DNA of 64,000 nucleotides from Paracamarosporium sp. OC-R06-R3. Lineage: Eukaryota; Ascomycota; Dothideomycetes; Pleosporales; Didymosphaeriaceae. The first letter of the stretch is position 1; each line of letters begins with the position of its first letter. The translations under genes and the position numbers were made by a program. The notes under the pieces were generated by a model, which had not been told where the DNA came from, did not search any database, and worked only from the letters and a program-made list of their open reading frames with translations. The DNA lies in assembly GCA_019828545.1 (NCBI GenBank), contig JACVRA010000051.1:62001-126000 (forward strand), read 5' to 3'. Positions 56,336-64,000 of this stretch are shown here, piece after piece.

Positions 56336-57190
56336 AGTGTCTTGAACAAACGAAAAGATCTGATGTACCGCAGGATATAAAATACAAAAGCTCATCAAAT
56401 GAAAATGGGAAGGGAAGAATCGCACCTTGTTGGTTTATATTGTGTTTCGTGGGGTTGGCCATTGAGCACCTCGATGGTGGGCGTGCATCATCGGGAAATG
56501 AGTGCTTTTGATTGGTGGATAGGGGATGTTGCGACTGGGAAACCGCACAATAGAAATTTTAGAGAAAATTCGTGGTGATTTGTAAGGGTTCGATGCGGAG
56601 TGTTGCGATGCTGCTTATCGGAGAGGGAGGTTCGCTCATGGGCCGGGTCGCGGGCGGTCTAAGCTCCGTCTTCAGTGAGTATCATCGCACTGGTCGTAAA
56701 TAGACTTACACAACAATGTTACAATAATGTAGCTTCCCTTAGTTCGGCGAAACCTCGTGTATAGTCCCAAGACTACGACGGCAAGTCAAGCGCGGAGGCT
56801 GGTTGAAGAGAATCAAGCTCAAGGCATGTCACTGGAAATGTCGAAGATGGGAGACCCATGTGGTACTCGTCCAGTCTCATGTAGAATGTCGGGGATTACG
56901 TTATGTCACCCTGGATCAGGATAGGCCATATCAAGTCTCCAGACCTTTGACATTATACTATTACAACTTGACATCACGCAGTAACTCGAGCGCACATTGT
57001 TACTACAGTATACTCAGACCATTAGGTTCTTTCCCATGTCGTTGCTTTTCAATGTTAATATTCGTGATGCTACATTGTGAGATGCACAACCAACCCAACA
57101 AAGATATCCTACAAACCTCTTGAAACATCGCTCACGATCTACTCAATCTCCACCCAAATCACACCTTGTATTCCATCTCATCACACAACC
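56336..57190. other. Intergenic, no gene seen
   Basis: Divergent region between the CobW gene and a small orphan gene. A 106-codon frame near 56803 has no features. Confidence 0.4.
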
Positions 57191-57730
57191 ATGTCTCCTC
57201 TCCGCAAGTCCTCCAGACGCACTAACCTCCCAACCCTCACCTCTATCCGCCGCATCTCTAAAACCTACCTTAACACCCGTCGCAACGAGAACATCTCTTG
57301 CACCACTCCCAAGCCCAAACCTTCATCTCGCCGTGACAACCGGCAGGTACGTTTCGCGCACCCGGTCGTCACCGTCATATACGAGTCTGGAGCCACAACA
57401 CGCACAACTACCATCCGCTTTGCTGAGCCACTTACTAATATTCCTCTACGGAGCCAGGAGGAACGCAAGGTAATGAGGCTCCCTGGAACGCCGTACAATC
57501 AAAATACTGGATTCATTTGCGGGCAGGCAAAGATGCATTATAAGCATGCGTGTAAATGTTATGAAGAAGGGAGCTCGGGAGAGTTCAGGTTTAGTGGGAC
57601 GGTGTACGGTGATGAAAATGACATGCTTTGGAGCCCTCGGACTGATCGTGGCATTATTGTAGATGGGTCAGACGACGAGGATGAGTGGGAAGATATTGTG
57701 GGCAGTATATTGGCCTATGTGGTCGATTAG
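57191..57730 (+). CDS. Small hypothetical protein, basic N terminus and acidic C terminus
   Basis: Single-exon 179-aa protein. The first 60 residues are Arg/Lys/Ser/Thr-rich (MSPLRKSSRRTNLPTLTSIR) and could carry nuclear localisation signals; the middle has a VRFAHPVVTVIYESG strand pair and a Cys-rich KHACKCYEEG; the end is acidic (DGSDDEDEWEDIVG). No known domain recognised. Frame length and composition support a real gene, but it may be lineage-specific. Confidence 0.5.
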   Translation: MSPLRKSSRRTNLPTLTSIRRISKTYLNTRRNENISCTTPKPKPSSRRDNRQVRFAHPVVTVIYESGATTRTTTIRFAEPLTNIPLRSQEERKVMRLPGTPYNQNTGFICGQAKMHYKHACKCYEEGSSGEFRFSGTVYGDENDMLWSPRTDRGIIVDGSDDEDEWEDIVGSILAYVVD

Positions 57731-58143
57731 AGTGTCCATCTCTGAGCAGAGATTTGTTATAGTGCCCGACACCTTGACATAGACGATGCTGATGTTGTGC
57801 TTCCAATTCCATTATAAGCCCTCTATTATTAGTTGTGGTAATATCGTAATTATCAATACAATGACACATAATCAAGATCAGGTCAAATTTCAAGCTTTAT
57901 CAACGCATGCAGTCAAATTAAAAGAAACATAAACAGCACGATTGAAAGCCTAAGATGTGAGAGGACGCAGAGTATCAGAGAGAATATTGAATATTGGTTT
58001 CTATCTTAGTATGAGCTGTCAAGGCATAGGATGCATTTAATCTTGCAATTCAATGGCTCTATGTTAAACAATTATGTCACGGAGCTGAGACTTCTACAAA
58101 CGATTGATATTATGTCGTGTAGGGAGTGATACCATGACCAAAG
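57731..58143. other. Convergent 3' intergenic
   Basis: Between the orphan gene and the reductase gene ends; AT-rich, no gene seen. Confidence 0.4.
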
Positions 58144-59256
58144 CTATAGCGAAGATGTATCACCCAAAGTCTTCTCCTTCGCAACCTCCAAGACTGCGCC
58201 CCCAACAGCAAGATCCATGACGCCCATTCCTACGCTCTTGTACACCACAAAGCCACTCTCTAACCACTCCCGTACGTTTTGCTTATCGCCATCTGAGGCG
58301 CTGCCATCATTTTCGAGCAAATATAACAGTTGTCCGACCTCATCCACATCAGATGCTGTAAGCTTGGCTTGTATGATCTCCCCGGCTTCCTGGAGACATC
58401 CACTCCTTGAGTCTACAACGATCCGCTTCCCCAGCGAAGCACCGCTCGCTCGGGATTGTGCGATCCTAGCAAAGAGCTTTGGATCGAGTTCGCTCATGGA
58501 CTCGTGATAAGAGCCAATCGCTGCGATGTAAGGTCCCTTTCCACCCTCAAGTGCTCTGTCTAGATAGTCATGTGGGAAAAGTGGTGTTTTCGCTGGCGTC
58601 GTGCAGAAGATAATGTCGGCATTGGTTACGATTTGCTTGAGCTCGTTTTCTCGCTTATCTTCTGGTACGTCAAAAGACGCTACCTGGACTGAAGGGGTGA
58701 TGAATGGAGATAACTTCTGAACAAGCTCCTCGGACCTTTCTTTCGATCGGTTGACAATGGTAATCCGCTGCACTTCACCAGGACGCAACAAAAGCGCTAA
58801 TCTCACATGCCAGAAGGCCTGCTTACCCGCTCCGAAGACCACAATGTTTGCTACATTACGACGAAGTTGCAACAACGGCATGGAACCAAGCGCGGTCCGG
58901 AACGCGGTGAGCTCTTGTGAATTCATGATTCCGACTGGCGTGCCTTCGGCGTCGCATAACACCAGGATACCGGTAAGAGTCTTCCCCACTGCTGTAGGCG
59001 GTGGTACTCCAACGATCTTGGCGCCCACGTAGGCTGCCGAAGTCGCGGGCATGAAGAGTGTCTTTTGGCCAGTTGGGCGCGTTACGACTGCGCGCTCAGG
59101 CTGGTAATGTACTTCACTTTTTCCATTTTCGGGGGTGATTGAGTAAGCCTTGAATGCGTCCTTTAAAGACGAAAGGATGGATGCGAGGTCTTGTGGTCGG
59201 ATATCTCGGAAAAGATGCTTGACGGTGTCATCTGACAAGATGGTGATCGGCGACAT
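58144..59256 (-). CDS. Ornithine cyclodeaminase/mu-crystallin family protein, likely 1-pyrroline-2-carboxylate reductase
   Basis: NAD(P)H-dependent enzyme of the OCD/mu-crystallin family, 370 aa, single exon. The N-terminal fold carries LTGILVLCDAEGTPVGIMNS with a catalytic-site-like stretch and GAKIVGVPPPTA. The Rossmann motif is VVFGAGKQAFWHV, followed by TIVNRSKERSEELV and ADIIFCTTPAKTPLF; the KSVGMGVMDLAVGG end is typical. Family members include ornithine cyclodeaminase, alanine dehydrogenase and ketimine reductases that reduce 1-pyrroline-2-carboxylate to L-proline. The divergent neighbour at 59651 is a predicted trans-3-hydroxy-L-proline dehydratase, whose product is exactly that ketimine, so the reductase role is favoured by context. 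No targeting signal seen. Confidence 0.82.
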   Translation of the reverse strand: MSPITILSDDTVKHLFRDIRPQDLASILSSLKDAFKAYSITPENGKSEVHYQPERAVVTRPTGQKTLFMPATSAAYVGAKIVGVPPPTAVGKTLTGILVLCDAEGTPVGIMNSQELTAFRTALGSMPLLQLRRNVANIVVFGAGKQAFWHVRLALLLRPGEVQRITIVNRSKERSEELVQKLSPFITPSVQVASFDVPEDKRENELKQIVTNADIIFCTTPAKTPLFPHDYLDRALEGGKGPYIAAIGSYHESMSELDPKLFARIAQSRASGASLGKRIVVDSRSGCLQEAGEIIQAKLTASDVDEVGQLLYLLENDGSASDGDKQNVREWLESGFVVYKSVGMGVMDLAVGGAVLEVAKEKTLGDTSSL

Positions 59257-59650
59257 CGTGAGGTAGGGCTGTGAATGGTGTAGTAATAGAATATCAATGC
59301 GTAACTGTAATTGTTATGTAGTTTTACGAAGTATTGTAGTATGCGCATAGCATCGGAATGCGATATCGCAGGCTGGAGTCCGATAGCGCACGTCGGAGTG
59401 CAACTCTTACGACGGAGTGGACCAAATCCCTGCCTCGGTTAGCGTCGCACGCAGGCGGAGCTCTACAACGAAGGGCGCGCGATCAACAGATCTCCTTGAC
59501 GATTACAAATGACTCTCTAAATTTAAGGAGAAGAATGCGCATACCGTGCTGCTCTAAGAAATACGATATAAAGTCTGGTAGTACTCGATCGTGTGCACTG
59601 GGTGTGTTCTATATTCATCGAATCTAAATCCGCGTCAACCCGAATCAAAC
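59257..59650. promoter_or_regulatory. Bidirectional promoter of the hydroxyproline gene pair, CGG-rich
   Basis: 394 bp between two divergent starts. Within 59354-59418 there are CGGAAT (59354-59359), a perfect palindrome GCGATATCGC (59360-59369), a TCCGAT word near 59379, and two CGGAGT copies (59394-59399, 59413-59418), all CGG/CCG triplets of the type bound by Zn2Cys6 factors. A TATA-like GATATAAAG lies at 59565-59573, about 80 bp before the plus-strand ATG. Regulatory use is inference. Confidence 0.45.
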
Positions 59651-60841
59651 ATGGACGCCATTACCAAAGCACATAATGGAAAAGAGCTCATATCGTGCAT
59701 CAACATGCACACGACGGGGGAGCCTACTCGAATCGTCATCTCCGGCTACCCTGACCTGAACGGTACCCTCCTTGAGCAACGAGCCGAAGCCAGGGCAAAG
59801 CACGACCACATACGCAAAAGGTTACTGTTGGAACCCGCTGGCCATGCAGACATGTACGGTGCAATTTTGAGAAAGGAGACAGAGCTCACCAGGTCCGGCG
59901 AAGCCCACATTGGGGTGCTTTTCTTGACCAACGAAGAATATAGCACAATGTGTGGGCATGCAACAATCGCCTTGGGCCGATTCCTCGTCGACACGCAAGA
60001 TCTGAGTGTTTTCCCGCGCAGAGGAGAAGTGCAGCACGACCCTCAATCGTTGACTGCAACTGTCAATCTCCATGCTCCATGTGGACTTGTGCGGATATCT
60101 GTTCCGGTAACTGAAGACGGGACCCGATCCGATCCTTCGCGTCCAGTGACGTTTGTCAATGTGCCATCCTTCGCCACAGGGAAAGATATCGAAGTTCGCC
60201 TACCCGAGGCAGATCGCTGGCCTGAGCTAGGGGATCGCGAACATGTCAAAGTCTCTTTCTGCTACGGCGGAGCGTTTACGTGTCTCGTTTCGGTACATGA
60301 ATTGGGGTTCGACGGCTTGAAGCAGCCGGTCAACCACGAGGCGTTGAACTTCGCAACCCGCAACCTGAAGAACTTTGTCAATCGCGAGTCCCAATTCCAG
60401 AAGTACATGACTCACCCAGAGCACAGTGATCTCAGTTCCCTCTATACCGTCATTGTTGTCGACAAGAAGCTTGGGAAGCCGATCGGGGATTCCAAAGGCG
60501 CGGAGACTGGGCTATGCTACTTTGCGGATCAGCAGATCGATCGCTCACCCACTGGTAGTGCTGCTGCTGCAAGAGTGGCATATGCCCTCGCTACCGGCGA
60601 CCTGGCTCTTGGGGAGTCTTGGACATACCACTCATTGGTATCGAACGCATCGGATGGGAAGGGTGGCTTCGTGGGGACAGCCTTGGAACGCATTCCTGAG
60701 TTGTATGATGAGAAGATAATGCTCGCGGAGCCGGTGCGTGTCCGGGTAGGGGGTTACGCCTTCTACGTCGGCTCGAGCACTTATGTTTCGGAGGACGAGG
60801 ATCCCTTTGGCCGGGGTGGGTTTTTGTTTAATTCTCTATAG
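59651..60841 (+). CDS. Proline racemase family, predicted trans-3-hydroxy-L-proline dehydratase
   Basis: Proline-racemase-fold enzyme, 396 aa, single exon, start at the ATG after CAAAC. The first catalytic site holds Cys101 in STMCGHATIALG. At the second site, where racemases and epimerases have Cys, this protein has Thr301 in DRSPTGSAAAARVAY. Cys plus Thr is the established signature of trans-3-hydroxy-L-proline dehydratases (as in human L3HYPDH), which form 1-pyrroline-2-carboxylate. The N-terminal CINMHTTGEPTRIVISGYP and the C-terminal VRVGGYAFYVGSS also fit. It is divergent to a ketimine-reductase-like gene that could finish the path to L-proline. Cytosolic; no signal. Confidence 0.88.
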   Translation: MDAITKAHNGKELISCINMHTTGEPTRIVISGYPDLNGTLLEQRAEARAKHDHIRKRLLLEPAGHADMYGAILRKETELTRSGEAHIGVLFLTNEEYSTMCGHATIALGRFLVDTQDLSVFPRRGEVQHDPQSLTATVNLHAPCGLVRISVPVTEDGTRSDPSRPVTFVNVPSFATGKDIEVRLPEADRWPELGDREHVKVSFCYGGAFTCLVSVHELGFDGLKQPVNHEALNFATRNLKNFVNRESQFQKYMTHPEHSDLSSLYTVIVVDKKLGKPIGDSKGAETGLCYFADQQIDRSPTGSAAAARVAYALATGDLALGESWTYHSLVSNASDGKGGFVGTALERIPELYDEKIMLAEPVRVRVGGYAFYVGSSTYVSEDEDPFGRGGFLFNSL

Positions 60842-61809
60842 TGATCAACAACAGCAATAGGCCCTTGTTCTTGGGCTACCCCCTTGTTTGGCTACTTGTC
60901 CCAGTGAATCTCATTGCTCACGATCCCGCGGATAAGACTAGCCCTGTCAAGCTTGCTTTCCGGGAGTCTAATACTTCCATCTGTTACCGTCATTAAGTTT
61001 TACGTCAATTACTATAGGCTCACACTCGCAATCTTCTGGTACCTGGCCGGATCGCGGTGGACCTGGGGGTTATCCCAACGCGGGATTCACTTCCCCATCG
61101 AGTCTCACCTTTAATCGCAACCTAGACAAATGCCTTGCATCAGGACCGAGCCTCATGAGGCTGGAGGAGGCTAGACACGCGTAATCAGCGAACCGGAGAT
61201 TTTTCTAGAGTGCCTTGAGATTGCTGGCATAACCTAGATGCAGGCATCTGCGTCTGAGACCAGGCAAGATACTCCGCATTGGGTGGTGGGTTGCAGCGAC
61301 TGTGCTGACGCGGACCTAAATCCCCGCAATTCTACTCGTGGAGCGCGGTCTGTGCTCTAGCCCTTCACCGAGGCATCGGCCCGCGCCTTTCTCGTGACAG
61401 ACATGCTTGCATCGAGAGACTCTGGTACCTTCCCCAAAACGTTGACCTTTTTCGATCCTCTAGACCCATGTTGTCCGCTCGGTGGGAGCCGAATGTTGCT
61501 AGCCTCAGAAACCTGTGGGTCCCACGCGAGGCGTCTCCCCGTGGGGAATCCTGGTACGCAACGTCTCGCCCCTTTGCCGCGGCCCAACGTAGTAATCTAT
61601 TCCATGGCGCCGTACCCGTACACCCATCCAGCGGAACCGACCCCAGACTGGAGAAGGTGGAGTACTCCGCGTTCTAGACGAGCTTCCCCAGATCAGCGGA
61701 TACAAATACATCGTCAAGATCCACTCAACTTCTTCACTCCAGCCTTCACGGGTCCTCACCCACAATCACTCAACATCACTTAGTTTTTTCTTCTCCACAC
61801 TCACTCACA
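60842..61809. other. Upstream region of the inositol-type transporter
   Basis: No gene is called; the open frames here lack domains. A CTGGGG word (CreA-type core) is at 61063-61068. A pyrimidine-rich leader runs up to the ATG at 61810. Confidence 0.4.
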
Positions 61810-63469
61810 ATGACCATCACGGAGGTCAAGGAGACGATGGCGTCGCACAATGAGTTCGCTGAAGATGCCGCCATCTCCAACCAGGTTGACATTCTCGAGC
61901 TGGACGCCATAGAACAAACAGCAACCGGCAAATTCGTCTGGCTGGTTACCCTCACAGCCTCCATCGCTGGTGCGCTCTTCGGTTACGACACCGGAATCAT
62001 CTCGGCCGTTCTCGTCTACCTTGGTACGGATCTCGATGGCCGCATCATGAACGCGGGAGAGAAGGAAGCCATTACATCACTTTGTTCTGGCGGTGCCTTC
62101 TTCGGTGCTATCATGGCTGGTCTTACTGCGGACAAGTACGGTCGCAAGGCGGGTATCTACGTCGGCTGCGCGCTTTTCACCATTGGTGCGATCCTCCAGG
62201 GAGCATCATACAGTTTCGCCCAGATGTGCGTCGGCCGTCTTGTCGTTGGATTTGGCGTCGGTTCAGCTGCCATGATTGCACCTTTGTACATCGCCGAGAT
62301 CGCACCAACCAAGTACAGGGGACGCATGATCGGTCTGAACAACATGTCGATCACTGGTGGCCAAGTTCTTTCCTACGCCATTGGTGCTGGCTTCGCTCAC
62401 GTTCCCAATGGCTGGAGGTACATGGTCGGCCTTGGAGGTGTCCCTTCTATCGCACTGGCTTGCTTGCTGCCTTTCTGCCCGGAGTCACCTCGTCAGCTGA
62501 TCTTCCGTGGACGCGAAGAGGAAGCCAAGAAGGTCTTTGCCCGTGTCTTCTACCAGGCAACTGAGGAGCAGATCAACAACAAGATCAGGCTCATCAAATC
62601 TTCCATCGAGCAGGATCTGTCCGTCACCGAAGGAAAGACGCGATGGCAGCTTGTCAAGGAACTGCACCAGGTTCCCCGCAACTTCCGCGCTCTGGTCGTT
62701 GCATGCGGTCTTATGGTCATCTCCCAGATGTCTGGTTTCAACACGCTCATGTACTACTCCTCCACGCTGTTTGCCCTCGTCGGCTTCTCGAACCCCACTG
62801 CTGTCGGTCTCGTTGTAGCTGGTACGAACTTCGTGATGACTGCCATCAACGGTTTTGTCGTAGACCCCTGGGGCCGCCGACGCGTGCTTGTCTCTCTGTC
62901 CTGGGGTATGTCAGCCGGTCTGCTTGCTGTAGCTGTGGCATTCGTCTACATCCCGATCAACACCGCGACACTTGAGCTCGAGCAGACGACAGTTTCCACG
63001 GCTGCCGTTGTCGTCTTGGTCTTCATCATCTGGTTCGTCATCTTCTACGGTGTGACCGTCGGTAACACCGCCTGGATGAGCACCGATTTCTTCAGCCACG
63101 AGGTGCGCAGCATGGGCACGATGTGGCTTACCTGCTCCTGCTGGGCTTCTAACGGTAAGCTATTCCTCCCTCAACACCTAGAGAAATTATTACTAACATA
63201 CACTAGTCATTGTTTCTTCCACCTTCCTTACCCAGATGCACTCTCTCACTCCTTGCGGAACATTCGGTTTCTACGCCGCAATCTGCTTCATCGGCTGGAT
63301 TCTCATCATCTTCTTCTACCCCGAAGTCTCCGGCCTCACCATCGACGAGACGACCGAAGTCTTCGACAAGCCAACGTTCAAGATGGTCAGCGAGGCTCGC
63401 AAGCTCAGGAAGGAGCGCAAGGCTGCTGGCGCGCTTCTCAAGGTCGAGAAGTCCATGGGCGGCCACTAG
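61810..63469 (+). CDS. MFS sugar transporter, myo-inositol transporter type
   Basis: Plasma-membrane proton symporter of the sugar porter family, 535 aa. Exons are 61810-63154 and 63207-63469; the 52-bp intron splits a Val codon in WASNV. Twelve helices. Signatures are FGYDTGIISAVLVYLG, the DKYGRKAG loop, GRLVVGFGVGSAAMIAPLYI, PESPRQLIFRGR and WGRRR. The combination NNMSITGGQVLSYAIGAGF with MVGLGGVPSI and ISQMSGFNTLMYYSS is that of fungal inositol transporters (ITR type). The second half ends with the usual PEVSGLTIDE. Codon usage is strongly biased, as in a well-expressed gene. Whether it transports inositol or another polyol or amino acid derivative is not certain. Confidence 0.88.
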
Positions 63470-64000
63470 AAGTTTCGAGATGGGAGTGACTGGAGTAGAT
63501 GTTGAAGATGCGGCATGAATACTTGAACCTTACTCCGTTTCGTGCATTTTGCTGTTTTCATAGCGATGAACGACTTAGCGATCAATGAGAAACATGTTAG
63601 ACGCAACAACCAGAAGTGTCGTGTAGTTCTCTGCAGTGTATGCAATGATGACTAAAGCCTCCTGCTCGACGCCAAACATAGCTAGCGATGACAATCGCAT
63701 TCCTCCCATTTGCGGGTCGTCCAAGCACGGGTGAACTTCTACTGTGGGGCGGCCCCCACTGAAGGCTGAATGCGACGCGTCTGTGCACAATGCCCGCAAA
63801 AATACTGCCGTTTTGGGTAAGCAAGTCGCGAGCTTGAGGTTCTGCGTTTCACATCGGGGAGATGCGTTGGGTCTAAGCCCACGAAGCGCTTGCTTCCCAT
63901 TTGTTCCCCTTGAGACCGGTAGATTTCTACCCCGAGAGGTGTCGCTGGCTAATTATACGGCCGTGAATATTAACGTCTAGTTCGCCAAAGGTGAGATTGT
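63470..64000. other. Right edge, no gene seen
   Basis: 3' side of the transporter. Short frames on both strands without domains. Confidence 0.45.

Noticed and set aside
56803..57123. 106-codon frame in the CobW/orphan intergenic
   Set aside because: No domain, signal or splice support; composition is not protein-like.
63210..63518. 102-codon frame overlapping transporter exon 2
   Set aside because: Out-of-frame shadow; the spliced transporter explains the exon and its stop.

Overview
The window comes from a filamentous ascomycete (Pezizomycotina), most likely a dothideomycete. It shows dense protein-coding genes with short introns of about 45-60 bp. It carries typical fungal families: a Zn2Cys6 regulator, a fungal rhodopsin-like membrane protein, an F-box protein, a NACHT-type NLR, GH43 and GH2 enzymes, a P450 and MFS transporters. 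No operons are present. I saw no rRNA, tRNA, CRISPR array or intact transposon. Class and order are inferred from gene content and style only. Multi-exon models were built by hand from GT-AG sites, reading phase and protein continuity, and every joined model is an exact multiple of three.

Layout. 0.3-8.1 kb: a secreted GH43, then the divergent housekeeping pair YJU2 (splicing) and CDC16/APC6 (anaphase-promoting complex), a cytochrome b5 / b5 reductase fusion, and a glyoxalase-like protein. 8.9-17 kb: two fructosamine-kinase-like paralogs on the minus strand flank a plus-strand 1566-residue NLR (alpha/beta-hydrolase - NACHT - diverged WD-like repeats). 17.2-28.2 kb: an MFS exporter, an acyl-CoA dehydrogenase, a secreted GH2 exo-glucosaminidase, an acidic orphan protein and two NAD(P)-dependent dehydrogenase-fold genes. 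28.9-33.5 kb: an orphan protein, an F-box protein, a gene-poor stretch with an imperfect inverted repeat and a decayed reading frame, and a YbjQ/UPF0145 protein. 34.4-41.7 kb: a Zn2Cys6 regulator, an amidohydrolase and a P450 with a 24-bp micro-exon. 41.7-50.8 kb: a gene-poor region holding two secreted proteins (one small and cysteine-containing, an effector candidate) and a rhodopsin-like membrane protein. 50.8-56.3 kb: housekeeping genes CDC23/APC8, farnesyl diphosphate synthase and a CobW-type metal GTPase. 57-63.5 kb: an orphan protein, then a divergent pair that reads as a two-step trans-3-hydroxy-L-proline to L-proline pathway, then an inositol-type sugar transporter.

The best candidates for something not well described are the NLR bracketed by two old fructosamine-kinase paralogs, the divergent hydroxyproline pair with a CGG-rich shared promoter, and the pair of secreted proteins between gene-poor flanks.
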